Shown piece by piece: positions 7,789 to 14,877 of a stretch of DNA of 28,625 nt. Under the pieces are notes generated by a model that saw only the letters and a list, made by a program, of their open reading frames with translations, was not told the DNA's origin and searched no databases. The position numbers and the translations under genes are program-made. This DNA comes from a virus. Every line of letters begins with the position of its first letter. The stretch's first letter is position 1. Location: positions 1 to 28,625 of IMG/VR virus record IMGVR_UViG_3300048026_000186; one strand, written 5' to 3'.

Positions 7789-8845
7789 TACTCTGTGCCT
7801 CTACATACAATGTACGTAGAACAGTTTTCAATTTATCTTTATCAAGATCCGTGTTGGTACTGTCTACATAATCATTAAGCAATGTCATAGTATCATCCAA
7901 GTTTACTTCTACATCACCCACTGCATCATCTTCGAACTCTGAAAAGTCTTCAATGATTTTTAATTCAGTAAGATTACATTGGTATAATTTTTCAACAAAA
8001 GAATCAAAGTATTGAAAGTCATTCTTCTTGACTACAATTAATTTTATACAAGTACCTTCAATAGAAGTAAAGTCAAAAGAATCAAGGCGTTCTCTAAAAC
8101 TGTCACTGGTATCATCATAGTGAAATTTGTGAAAAATTGTAAACGGGTTTTGTAGAAATTCGACATCATTTGTATGGGTGTCATATATATTAAATCCCCT
8201 TGGATCATCGTAATCAGACCATGTAATTTCATAAGGGTTGCCAAGATACAAAATGTTACCACTCCGAGAACGATGATGATAATGCCCACTGCATACCAAA
8301 TCGAACCCGCTAAAATTGTCAATGCCCATTCCGTGGTCGTTTGGCATGCCCTTATACATTTGGAAACCAGCAAACTCAAAGTGTCCAAAACAAACTTTTG
8401 CGTCAGTACTTTTGATTTTTGCCATACTGTCATTGTAGTTTTCTGAACAGATCCAAGGTACAAATAGAATTTTTCTACCATCAAATTCCAGTTCCTCAAT
8501 TGTAGGATAAATCTTAACATTTTTATATTCTCTCAATAAAAGTTCTGGAGAGTTTACATCATTAGTGTTCTTAAAGTATGTATCATGGTTACCAGGTATC
8601 ATATGGATGTCAATATCCAAACTGGCAGCCTTGTCAAAGAAGTATTCTTTACAACTTCTCAGGGTATTGTAATTGATATACTTTCTTCTATCAAATACAT
8701 CTCCTAAATGCATAACAGTTTTAATCTCTTTTTCTACCAGTGTGGGAAAAAAGAAATCATCATAAAACTTTTTAAAGAATGCATCGAATTGTAATGAATC
8801 ACTTCTTGCTCCGAAGTGGGTGTCATTAATAGTAGCTATTTTCAT
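7781..8845 (-). CDS. 47: gp47 recombination endonuclease subunit (Mre11-like)
   Basis: Metallophosphoesterase nuclease of 354 residues (T4 gp47 has 339). Motifs in order are NDTHFG (7-12; Asp8 and His10 bind metal), HLGDVFDRR (46-54), IPGNHDTY (83-90), GHFEF (about 154) and GHYHH (about 187). Together these form the two-metal active site of Mre11-family enzymes. The C-terminal part (about 250-354) is acidic and probably contacts gp46. It is the nuclease partner of gp46, with one SGNH-like gene between the two. The ATG overlaps the stop of the exonuclease gene upstream. Confidence 0.95.
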   Translation of the reverse strand: MKIATINDTHFGARSDSLQFDAFFKKFYDDFFFPTLVEKEIKTVMHLGDVFDRRKYINYNTLRSCKEYFFDKAASLDIDIHMIPGNHDTYFKNTNDVNSPELLLREYKNVKIYPTIEELEFDGRKILFVPWICSENYNDSMAKIKSTDAKVCFGHFEFAGFQMYKGMPNDHGMGIDNFSGFDLVCSGHYHHRSRSGNILYLGNPYEITWSDYDDPRGFNIYDTHTNDVEFLQNPFTIFHKFHYDDTSDSFRERLDSFDFTSIEGTCIKLIVVKKNDFQYFDSFVEKLYQCNLTELKIIEDFSEFEDDAVGDVEVNLDDTMTLLNDYVDSTNTDLDKDKLKTVLRTLYVEAQSID

Positions 8846-9387
8846 GTAGTTAGAATTTTTCTCAGTGTATTAGCTTGGCTTTTTGCATCATCTAGTGCAT
8901 GATGGTGCAGATCATTATCTGCGGCACGAATATCAGAGTTTCTTATACCCATCAGATTCATCACAGTTCTAAAACACATAATGTTCCAATGTTTCCAAGG
9001 ATAATCTGATATGCCACAGGCTTCATAGGCTTCTTCTAAGATAGTAACATCAAACGATGCACCGTTACCCCAAATCATTACTTGATCATTGCCAATAAAT
9101 TGAGTGAATGCTTCTAGCGCATCTTCAATATCTACTGGATCAACCATCAGTGCTTTGAGTGCTTCTGGTTTTTGTTTTTGCCACCATTCTACAGTCTTCT
9201 TATCAATATGTAAGCCTCTATCTTTACAAGACTTTGCATCAACATTGATATAGAATTCTTCTTCTGGTTTGCCATCCAATCTAAATTTAGTTGCACCAAT
9301 AGATACAATTGTAGAGTTGGCGCGAGTACTTAAAGTCTCTAAGTCCACCATGATGTGAACTTGTTTAGGATCAGTTGGTGATGCCAT
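8842..9387 (-). CDS. DEDD-family 3'-5' exonuclease (DexA-like)
   Basis: Protein of 181 residues with the DEDD exonuclease pattern: VDLETLS (14-20, Asp15 and Glu17), WGNGASFD (106-113, Asp113) and HHALDDAKSQA (162-172, His163 and Asp167). It resembles the phage exonuclease/exoribonuclease group that includes T4 DexA, and is shorter than DexA (227). The family degrades single-stranded nucleic acid from the 3' end using two metal ions. Placement beside gene 47 suggests a role in DNA end processing or nucleotide recycling, though RNA is also a possible substrate. The ATG overlaps the stop of the small gene upstream as TAATG. Confidence 0.85.
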   Translation of the reverse strand: MASPTDPKQVHIMVDLETLSTRANSTIVSIGATKFRLDGKPEEEFYINVDAKSCKDRGLHIDKKTVEWWQKQKPEALKALMVDPVDIEDALEAFTQFIGNDQVMIWGNGASFDVTILEEAYEACGISDYPWKHWNIMCFRTVMNLMGIRNSDIRAADNDLHHHALDDAKSQANTLRKILTT

Positions 9388-9533
9388 TATTTTCCTTGCC
9401 CTCTGTATTTCTTATAGCTTCTCTTTTTATGTTTGTTCATAGAACTCATTTTGATATTGCCATTACCTATACTGGTTGCTTTGTTTGTTGGCTCTATAGA
9501 TGTATGAGTGCCAATTCCTCTTTGCTTTGCCAT
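9387..9533 (-). CDS. Small basic protein of 48 residues
   Basis: Short reading frame encoding 48 residues, starting MAKQRGIGTHTSIEP and ending NKHKKRSYKKYRGQGK. It is very basic at the C-terminus (about 10 Lys/Arg in the last 17 residues), with a Ser/Thr/Gly-rich N-terminal half. Support comes from a full AGGAGG ribosome site 7 bases before the ATG and from TAATG overlaps at both ends, with the acidic small gene upstream and the exonuclease downstream. No known domain can be named. The composition suggests binding to nucleic acid or to an acidic partner. Confidence 0.75.
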   Translation of the reverse strand: MAKQRGIGTHTSIEPTNKATSIGNGNIKMSSMNKHKKRSYKKYRGQGK

Positions 9534-9757
9534 TAATTATCCTCCTCGATCACTATGTCAAATGTTCCTTGTGATTGCATATCAAAAAATTTAACCCAGT
9601 CTTGTTTGCTAAGTTCAGGTAACTCAGTGACAAATTCTTCTCCGTCACCAAATGTAAACGTTACGGTGCCTTCTGGTGTTATAGCATAGGCATCGTTTAT
9701 GTCATACTTTTGTTTTTTGTTTGTGAAATCTACCTGTATTACGTTGTCATCTTTCAT
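9533..9757 (-). CDS. Small acidic protein of 74 residues
   Basis: Protein of 74 residues starting MKDDNVIQVDFTNKKQ and ending in an acidic tail (IVIEEDN). The frame is open further upstream to a TTG at 9811, but that codon is the -35 box of a promoter. The ATG at 9757 lies about 19 bases after the predicted transcript start and has a GGAG ribosome site 10 bases before it, so it is the better start. The middle (PEGTVTFTFGDGEEFV) reads as beta strands. No family recognised. It is the first gene of an early transcript that should run on into the 48-residue gene, the exonuclease and genes 47 and 46. Confidence 0.7.
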   Translation of the reverse strand: MKDDNVIQVDFTNKKQKYDINDAYAITPEGTVTFTFGDGEEFVTELPELSKQDWVKFFDMQSQGTFDIVIEEDN

Positions 9758-9782
9758 AGATACAGTTCTCCAAGTAACACAC

Positions 9783-9811
9783 AGTATATGCCATGTGCTA
9801 CCAAATGTCAA
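9783..9811 (-). promoter_or_regulatory. Sigma70-type promoter for the 47/46 operon
   Basis: TTGACA (9811-9806) and TATACT (9788-9783) are separated by 17 bases on the minus strand; the -35 box is perfect and the -10 box has one mismatch. The expected start is near 9776, and the first ATG is at 9757. It lies in the short gap after gene 55 and would give early transcription of the nuclease operon. Confidence 0.8.
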
Positions 9812-9823
9812 GTGGTTTTTGAA

Positions 9824-10405
9824 TTATTTTAAGGCTTCGATCTTTTCTTTAGCCAAGTCTACGGCTTCCCTGTCGCTCAGGTACTTGGGCTTACGTTTAG
9901 GAATCTTAGAATTGGTTTCTTTATGATCTTCATTGTGCTTGTTTGCTTGGTCTATTTGGTTCTTCATATAGTCCAAGTACTCGCTTCCAACAGTATCTTG
10001 ACCTTCTGCAAACATATCAGTGAAGTCCATGTTGGTAATCATCTTCATCTTAATATCGATGTGCTTCTTTTCTTTTTTGATCCTACGTATGAAAGCATAG
10101 TATGTGATCTGTGTAAAGTAAGCAAATGGATTCTTAGATTTTTCTGGATTGAAGTTATCAATATACGTTATGCAATTTTCGATCCCGTCTAAGATCATCT
10201 CATCACGAAATGTATAGTTGACAAAGTTTGATTTGTAGGCTAAATGATTTGCAATCTTGACAAAACATTCTCCTAGATAGTCTGTTACTCTTGGTTTAGG
10301 ATCACCAGCGGCTTCGGCTGCCAATCTTAGTTCTCGGTATGCAGTAATTGCTACCAAAAATTCTTTGTTATCAACGTAATGTTGTTTCGGTGTAGTTTTT
10401 TTCAT
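9824..10405 (-). CDS. 55: gp55 late-transcription sigma factor
   Basis: Protein of 193 residues (T4 gp55 has 185). Residues about 42-113 read as a sigma region-2 domain: DYLGECFVKIANHLAYK, then a helix with FRDEMILDGIENCI, then FNPEKSKNPFAYFTQITYYAF, the segment that opens the -10-like box, and the basic RRIKKEKKH. No region 4 is visible, as expected for gp55, which recognises only the TATAAATA box and depends on the sliding clamp gp45 and co-activator gp33 for activation. The seven TATAAATA boxes in this window are its expected targets. A GAGGA ribosome site precedes the ATG. The gene sits between the Sm-like candidate and the nuclease operon. Confidence 0.9.
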   Translation of the reverse strand: MKKTTPKQHYVDNKEFLVAITAYRELRLAAEAAGDPKPRVTDYLGECFVKIANHLAYKSNFVNYTFRDEMILDGIENCITYIDNFNPEKSKNPFAYFTQITYYAFIRRIKKEKKHIDIKMKMITNMDFTDMFAEGQDTVGSEYLDYMKNQIDQANKHNEDHKETNSKIPKRKPKYLSDREAVDLAKEKIEALK

Positions 10406-10433
10406 TTTATTTCCTCATAATGTAAAAAAAGAC

Positions 10434-10461
10434 TTGACATTCCAAAAATACTCTGTATAAT
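10434..10461 (+). promoter_or_regulatory. Near-consensus sigma70 promoter on the plus strand, antisense to all genes
   Basis: TTGACA (10434-10439) and TATAAT (10456-10461) are both perfect; the spacer is 16 bases. It lies in the 81-base gap between the Sm-like candidate gene and gene 55. The start site would be near 10468, next to a short AGGG/CCCT inverted repeat (10462-10474). No plus-strand gene is seen downstream, so any transcript would run antisense to the gene at 10487-10864 and into uvsW. Confidence 0.7.
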
Positions 10462-10486
10462 AGGGCGTGTCCCTTTAGAAAGAATA

Positions 10487-10864
10487 CTAATGTATTTGAT
10501 CATTATCAACTGCTTGAGCATATGCAAAGATATCCGCAAGTGTTTCGTCTGGATCTGATTCGTTATCCTGTTCGGGATAAAAAGTCTTTTCTACTATCGC
10601 ATAATAATCTTGCACATACGCCCGCCCTAAGGTTGATATATTCGCAATGATTGTTTTACTCATACAATATTCTAAATCGTCAGAGAAAGGGATCCATCCC
10701 ATAAGAGCAAAAGACTCTTGCATTCCTCTAGGGCCTTCAGAATAATGTCTTGTGATTTTTAAAGGCGTATGGAGCTTCACTTGATCCGCAGAAATTTCTT
10801 CAACAGACGCAACCAACTGGGTCTCGTTCGTTAGAGTAATTACTTTAGGTTCTAGTTCGTTCAT
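10487..10864 (-). CDS. Hypothetical protein, possible Sm-like fold
   Basis: Protein of 125 residues. The N-terminal half (PKVITLTNETQLVASVEEI, then DQVKLHTPLKI) alternates strands in the way of an Sm/LSM barrel, and the PRGMQESFALMGWIPFSDD stretch fits a later strand. The C-terminal 30 residues are acidic. This fold guess rests on the pattern only and no RNA-binding motif is certain. The ATG overlaps the uvsW stop (ATGA), so it is translated with uvsW. It sits between uvsW and gene 55, where marine T4-like phages usually carry a small uncharacterised gene. A plus-strand promoter just past its 3' end would make antisense RNA against it. Confidence 0.65.
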   Translation of the reverse strand: MNELEPKVITLTNETQLVASVEEISADQVKLHTPLKITRHYSEGPRGMQESFALMGWIPFSDDLEYCMSKTIIANISTLGRAYVQDYYAIVEKTFYPEQDNESDPDETLADIFAYAQAVDNDQIH

Positions 10865-12339
10865 TTAATTTCTACCTTTGCTATCTTATAGTTAAAAGAT
10901 TCTTCATTGTAAATTTTAATTCGTTCTAACATATGGTTCAGTGTAAAGTTTTTCTTTGATTTCCAAGACAGATCATCTCCAACATCGAATAAGTTACACG
11001 CTTCTTTCTGATTACCTTTTCTAAGTCCTCTACCAATTGATTGTAGATTTCTGATACGAGACTTACTTGGTGAAGCAAAAACAACATTATGTAAGTTTCT
11101 AATATTTATACCAGTAGAAAAAGTACCATATGAAGCAATGATTATAGCATCTTTTTCTTGCTCTGTCAAGTGTCTAATTTCTTCTCTTTGTTCTGTATCT
11201 GTTCCACCATGGACAAAGAATACTTTTCTACCATCTTTTGCTTTTTCACTTATCATTGTATTGAGTACTGCTCCATGCTTTTCAACAAACTGATAGAGTA
11301 CCAAGGTGTTGCCAGTCTGAGCAATAGATAAGTTTGTTATAACTGCATTTCTTTTTGGGTTTGTTACTAGCCAATTCATTTCTTCTTGATATGGCATTTT
11401 ACTTACTAGTTTCCTTTCTGCTTCAGAGTATTCTAAAAGTAAACAAACAATCTTCAACTCAGCCAGTTGCTTATTGTCCATTAGTTTCTTTGTAGTAGTT
11501 ACTTTGTAGACTCTACCAAAAACACCTTCAAGAACAAGTCTGTGTGTTTTTGTACCATCAAGCGTACCTGTTGTACCTATTCTATACTTTGCGTTAGTAA
11601 GTTTATCCATCAATGTAGTTAAAGATTTTGCTTTGAAGTTGTGTGCTTCATCACCATAGATTACATCGAATTCATCAAACCAAGACTTAGGAAATTTATA
11701 TATTGATTGCCAAGTTGAGATTACAACTGCGGCTTTGTTTGATTTGTCTTTGCCACTGTAGATTCTATGGCAATACTTGTTTGCTTGCCATTCATCTTTT
11801 GATGCGTAGTCATTAAAATCTCCCCACATTTGCTCAACGAGGGAAGTCGTTGGCACGATGATAAGCTGTTTACGTCCGTGTGCTTGGTGATAACGTAAAA
11901 GGCTGTAAATGATAAGAGACTTACCACTAGCAGTAGGAGATAAAAGAAGAGATCGACCATTGTTAATCGCATGAGTTACTGCCTCTAGTTGATAGTCTCT
12001 AATGTCAATAGGTTTATCTTGACTATGTAGGTTCAAAGACTTCGTGAATTTTGTTACTTGATCAAGTGTACCATCTTCTCCAATCTTGTCAAGTTTAACG
12101 TCTACTTTATATTCTAACTGCTCACAGAATTCTATAAGATAATCTAAAAGACCAACATATAGTTCTCTTGTGTACATATTAAACATTCGTGCTTTGCCAT
12201 CCCACATTCTGTTTCTGTAGGCAGGCATAAATTTTGCGCCAGGTACCTCAAATGTAAAGAACTCTACTATTTCTTTTGCGGTACTTGGATCCGTGTCTAT
12301 TAAAAGATGTACTTCATCTTTCTTAGTGACAGTAATCAT
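10861..12339 (-). CDS. uvsW: UvsW recombination and repair helicase
   Basis: Superfamily 2 helicase of 492 residues (T4 UvsW has about 500). Visible motifs are the Q-like RDYQLEAV (114-121), Walker A SPTASGKS (134-141), motif II DEAH (230-233), motif III-like TGTL (about 256-259) and motif VI QSIGRGLRKG (about 446-455). The N-terminal 100 residues match the small UvsW DNA-binding domain region. UvsW unwinds branched DNA and R-loops, and in T4 drives the switch from origin-dependent to recombination-dependent replication. It follows uvsY directly (uvsY stop at 12340), so the late promoter ahead of uvsY probably serves both. Confidence 0.93.
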   Translation of the reverse strand: MITVTKKDEVHLLIDTDPSTAKEIVEFFTFEVPGAKFMPAYRNRMWDGKARMFNMYTRELYVGLLDYLIEFCEQLEYKVDVKLDKIGEDGTLDQVTKFTKSLNLHSQDKPIDIRDYQLEAVTHAINNGRSLLLSPTASGKSLIIYSLLRYHQAHGRKQLIIVPTTSLVEQMWGDFNDYASKDEWQANKYCHRIYSGKDKSNKAAVVISTWQSIYKFPKSWFDEFDVIYGDEAHNFKAKSLTTLMDKLTNAKYRIGTTGTLDGTKTHRLVLEGVFGRVYKVTTTKKLMDNKQLAELKIVCLLLEYSEAERKLVSKMPYQEEMNWLVTNPKRNAVITNLSIAQTGNTLVLYQFVEKHGAVLNTMISEKAKDGRKVFFVHGGTDTEQREEIRHLTEQEKDAIIIASYGTFSTGINIRNLHNVVFASPSKSRIRNLQSIGRGLRKGNQKEACNLFDVGDDLSWKSKKNFTLNHMLERIKIYNEESFNYKIAKVEIK

Positions 12340-12783
12340 TTACATTAATCCGTTCGTAAATTTTGTCCACTCTATGCTGTTCTTAATATCCCAACCTCTG
12401 CCTTGTACTGCTCGTAGTACTCTTTCTAAGTAGTCAACTACAGTACCAATATATTCTAGTTTATCAGTCTGTTGAATAATGTCATCATCAGATTCAAGAT
12501 ACTCATGCATATCAGACTTTAATGGTTTATTACCTAAATACTGCTCCCACCCCAATGCTTCTAACTCTTGTCTGGATAACTCGCCACGAAAATACTGAGA
12601 CTTAATTCTTTTGAGTTTGATTAAACTAGTCTCTGCTTTTCTGTATTGTAGTTTTGCTGTGGAAAGATGATTCAGATATTTGGCATGAAGTTCTGGAGTT
12701 TTGGTACTCTCTTTGCCTAAGTTCAATTCATCAATTTTACAATCTTCGACCCACATAACTTGTAAGTCTTTTAATGAAATCAT
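12340..12783 (-). CDS. uvsY: UvsY recombination mediator
   Basis: Protein of 147 residues (T4 UvsY has 137). It starts MISLKDLQVMWVEDCKID, is almost entirely helical and rich in Lys and Glu, and sits immediately before uvsW, all as in T4-like phages. UvsY loads the UvsX recombinase on single-stranded DNA coated by gp32. A GGAG ribosome site lies about 7 bases before the ATG, and a late box (12807-12814) is 24 bases upstream, so it is expected to be made late. No enzymatic motif is expected. Identification rests on size, N-terminal sequence and position. Confidence 0.88.
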   Translation of the reverse strand: MISLKDLQVMWVEDCKIDELNLGKESTKTPELHAKYLNHLSTAKLQYRKAETSLIKLKRIKSQYFRGELSRQELEALGWEQYLGNKPLKSDMHEYLESDDDIIQQTDKLEYIGTVVDYLERVLRAVQGRGWDIKNSIEWTKFTNGLM

Positions 12784-12806
12784 AATATATCTCCATAATA
12801 TAATAC

Positions 12807-12814
12807 TATTTATA
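12807..12814 (-). promoter_or_regulatory. T4-type late promoter before uvsY
   Basis: An exact TATAAATA on the minus strand, 24 bases before the uvsY ATG and 2 bases past the stop of the preceding structural gene. The bases after it (GTATTAT) resemble those after the other late boxes. A 13-base palindrome CTCTAAGTTAGAG lies just upstream, overlapping that stop codon. Confidence 0.85.
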
Positions 12815-12816
12815 CT

Positions 12817-13404
12817 CTAAGTTAGAGCATCAATTGAATACGTTCTGTATTTAAATGCGGCGATACCAATGAAGTAATCACCAGCGCCATTTGTGATATC
12901 AAAATCTAATCCTGATAGAGAAATGGGAAAAGAATCTTTAAATGTAACCTTGACATTTGGATTATTGTTTGAGTCTAGTACAAACAAAGTAGCGTCACTT
13001 ACTTGTGCTATACCTTCTTTGACACCCTTGTTTGCTGTTGCTGTTCTATATTCTTGACTCTTGATAAAGTCTGTAAACTCTTGGTGCTTCTCAGGGAAGC
13101 CGAGACCACGTAGCCAAGCATATAACTCTTTGTAGTTACTCATGTCTTCTTGAATAAGAAATCTAATCATCAACTCCCCAAATCTTAACTTGTCTCCAGG
13201 GTATGCAATGTCTACAAGTGGTGTTACCTGCTCTGGAAATCCCATAGAAATTTCTGGTATATTGGCTGCCTGACAGAAGAACGATACATTTGGCATATTA
13301 TGTACTTGAAACTTAAAACCATTTGGGCGCAGATAATCTAGTTCTGACGGATTTGATCCATCAAAAGTTCCTTCTGTTACCGATGCTATATTGTTAAAAG
13401 CCAT
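12817..13404 (-). CDS. Tail-tube-like structural protein in the gene 3 position
   Basis: Protein of 195 residues. The sequence FKFQVHNMPNVSFFCQAANIP (about 31-51), then YPGDKLRFGELMIRFLIQED and WLRGLGFP, looks like the tail-tube fold family shared by gp19 and baseplate tube-initiator proteins. In marine T4-like phages the gene just before uvsY is usually annotated as gene 3 (tail terminator), so position suggests gp3 while sequence suggests a tube-like protein; I cannot choose between them. It starts 11 bases after iscA with ribosome site CGGAGAA, so it shares the iscA transcript. It is a virion component with fair certainty. Confidence 0.65.
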   Translation of the reverse strand: MAFNNIASVTEGTFDGSNPSELDYLRPNGFKFQVHNMPNVSFFCQAANIPEISMGFPEQVTPLVDIAYPGDKLRFGELMIRFLIQEDMSNYKELYAWLRGLGFPEKHQEFTDFIKSQEYRTATANKGVKEGIAQVSDATLFVLDSNNNPNVKVTFKDSFPISLSGLDFDITNGAGDYFIGIAAFKYRTYSIDALT

Positions 13405-13415
13405 TTGTTTCTCCG

Positions 13416-13727
13416 TTAAACACTAAACTGAATACTTTCACCGCAACCACATGAACTTGCTTCATTTGGATTTGTGATCTGTATTTCAGAACCAGTCATA
13501 CTGGTAACAAAATTAATTATAGAACCTGACATAATATCTGTACATACATCATCTACTACAATGATGTTATCTACAAGTGTGCCATTAGAATCATCTTCTG
13601 TGTAGTCCCATGTGTAAGCAAATCCAGCACAACCACCACCTTTAAGAGATAGTCGCACATACTTTTGTCCCGAAGACTCTAATAGTTCGGTCCAGTATTT
13701 CTTTGCATCTGCTGAAATTTTTATCAT
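13416..13727 (-). CDS. iscA: IscA/HesB-type Fe-S carrier protein
   Basis: A-type carrier of 103 residues (bacterial IscA has about 107). The three cysteines of the family are present: Cys33 in GGGCAGFAY, and Cys93 and Cys95 in SSCGCGE near the C-terminus. These proteins bind iron or an Fe-S cluster and pass it to target proteins. The gene shares a cassette with iscU. It has no recognisable ribosome site; instead a TATAAATA late box ends 5 bases before the ATG, so a transcript from that box would start at or next to the A of the ATG and be leaderless. Otherwise it would need re-initiation after the SGNH-like gene, whose stop is 4 bases upstream. Confidence 0.92.
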   Translation of the reverse strand: MIKISADAKKYWTELLESSGQKYVRLSLKGGGCAGFAYTWDYTEDDSNGTLVDNIIVVDDVCTDIMSGSIINFVTSMTGSEIQITNPNEASSCGCGESIQFSV

Positions 13728-13731
13728 ACTA

Positions 13732-14475
13732 CTATTTATACACCCATTCTGTTCTCAAATCTATAGGTTCTTTTGTGCGAATATTTCGTACAACTTTATT
13801 TCCTAGTATTTTATTGTTTCTTGGAGTAAGATGATTTGCGTGTTTAGAATCTTGGTCCCAACATTCTTTGATTTCATACCAGTACCTACCTTTTAAATCA
13901 AACATAGCTTCCATCTGTCTTTTTGTAACTCCTGACAGACCAGCGTTACTAGAACCCTGGTTTTCTCCACAAGTTGCTATTTCAATATGTTCTTTATCTT
14001 TTCTGTTTATGTAGTCATCACCACCTATAGGTAATACAATTATTGTTACATTTTTTGTTATTGCATCATATTGTAAAGCGTTTAAGAAAACGTTCATCGT
14101 GGCACTATGTGCATCCGGATTGTACATATCTCCTAGAAAAAACTCTTGGGGCTTGAATTCTGCACCCGTCTGAGGTTTTCCATTTTTTGCAGGTGTTATT
14201 TGATGAGCAGTCATAAATCTTGGCTGGTTATATATTGTAGGATCTCTTAAAAATATTCTTTCCATGGCTGTAAGACTCATAAGAACAATATCATTTGCTT
14301 CAAGGTGCGCTCTCTGTTTTTCATATGTGTAGTAAAGATAATCTAAACTAGAAGCAGGAACTGCAAAATTTATAAACTTATATTTAGGAAATTCTTCTGC
14401 AACCCACAGAGTCCAAGATTTTGCGTTATCATAATCTGCGGCATAACTATCACCAAATATCATTATTTTAGGCAT
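13732..14475 (-). CDS. SGNH/GDSL-hydrolase-like protein between iscU and iscA
   Basis: Protein of 247 residues from the ATG at 14475, which overlaps the end of iscU and follows an AAGGA ribosome site; the frame stays open upstream inside iscU but has no supported start there. Block I is IMIFGDSYA near the N-terminus, with serine as the likely nucleophile. The segment HANHLTPRNN near residue 215 can supply the block-V histidine. Substrate unknown; marine phages carry many such proteins. Its place inside the Fe-S cassette is odd, because SGNH enzymes have no known part in cluster assembly. It is a second SGNH-like gene in this window and shares little visible sequence with the one at 7048-7788. 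Confidence 0.7.
   Translation of the reverse strand: MPKIMIFGDSYAADYDNAKSWTLWVAEEFPKYKFINFAVPASSLDYLYYTYEKQRAHLEANDIVLMSLTAMERIFLRDPTIYNQPRFMTAHQITPAKNGKPQTGAEFKPQEFFLGDMYNPDAHSATMNVFLNALQYDAITKNVTIIVLPIGGDDYINRKDKEHIEIATCGENQGSSNAGLSGVTKRQMEAMFDLKGRYWYEIKECWDQDSKHANHLTPRNNKILGNKVVRNIRTKEPIDLRTEWVYK
13733..13740 (-). promoter_or_regulatory. T4-type late promoter overlapping the SGNH gene end, directly before iscA
   Basis: Exact TATAAATA on the minus strand, in the run TATAAATAGTAGTATG that ends with the iscA start codon. The same 14 bases TATAAATAGTAGTA are found at the iscU late promoter. The box doubles as the last codons (Tyr-Lys-stop) of the SGNH-like gene. With usual T4 spacing, +1 falls on the A of the ATG. 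Confidence 0.75.
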
Positions 14476-14845
14476 ATTTTTCCTTGTAGTCTTCAATGGC
14501 AGCCTTAATAGCATCTTCTGCTAGTACACTGCAATGTATTTTTACAGGTGGAAGTGCCAGTTCTTCAGCAAGTTCTGTATTCTTTATTGTACTTGCCTCG
14601 TGTAACGACATACCCTTTACCCACTCTGTTAGTAATGAACTGGAAGCGATTGCAGAACCACAACCATATGTTTTAAATTTTGCATCTGTGATCACATCAT
14701 CTTCGACTTTAATCTGTAGTCTCATAACGTCTCCACACGCAGGTGCACCTACCATACCTGTGCCAATACCATCTGTGTCTGGGTCCCATTTGCCTACGTT
14801 GCGAGGATTTTCGTAGTGATCTATAACTTTATCGCTATATGCCAC
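14468..14845 (-). CDS. iscU: IscU-type Fe-S cluster scaffold protein
   Basis: Scaffold protein of 125 residues (bacterial IscU has about 128). The GTG start at 14845 is chosen because the product then begins at the standard IscU N-terminus (xAYSDKVIDHYENPRNVG) and an AGGAG site lies about 8 bases upstream; the longer open frame runs back through the terminator into gene 23. Cluster ligands Cys37, Asp39, Cys62 and Cys105 are all present, as is LPPVK (98-102), the motif bound by the HscA chaperone. IscU builds Fe-S clusters on sulfur from IscS; no IscS gene is here, so host IscS and HscA/HscB would be needed. It has its own late promoter and lies behind the terminator of gene 23. Confidence 0.95.
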   Translation of the reverse strand: MAYSDKVIDHYENPRNVGKWDPDTDGIGTGMVGAPACGDVMRLQIKVEDDVITDAKFKTYGCGSAIASSSLLTEWVKGMSLHEASTIKNTELAEELALPPVKIHCSVLAEDAIKAAIEDYKEKYA

Positions 14846-14877
14846 TTCAGTATCTCCTGTACTGTTAGAAGTACTAC

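Noticed and set aside
9387-9533. Possible frameshift in the small basic gene.
   Set aside because: On re-reading the bases around 9478-9484 the frame is intact over all 49 codons.
9758-9811. Start of the small acidic protein at TTG 9811.
   Set aside because: That codon is the -35 box of the promoter, so a transcript from it would not contain this start.
12815-12830. Palindrome CTCTAAGTTAGAG near the uvsY promoter as a terminator.
   Set aside because: Stem is only 6 pairs and AT-rich with a one-base centre and no T-run; it overlaps a stop codon and may be chance.
14476-14514. N-terminal extension of the SGNH-like protein into iscU.
   Set aside because: Extra residues are the out-of-frame end of iscU; the ATG at 14475 has a ribosome site and puts the GDSY motif at the normal place.
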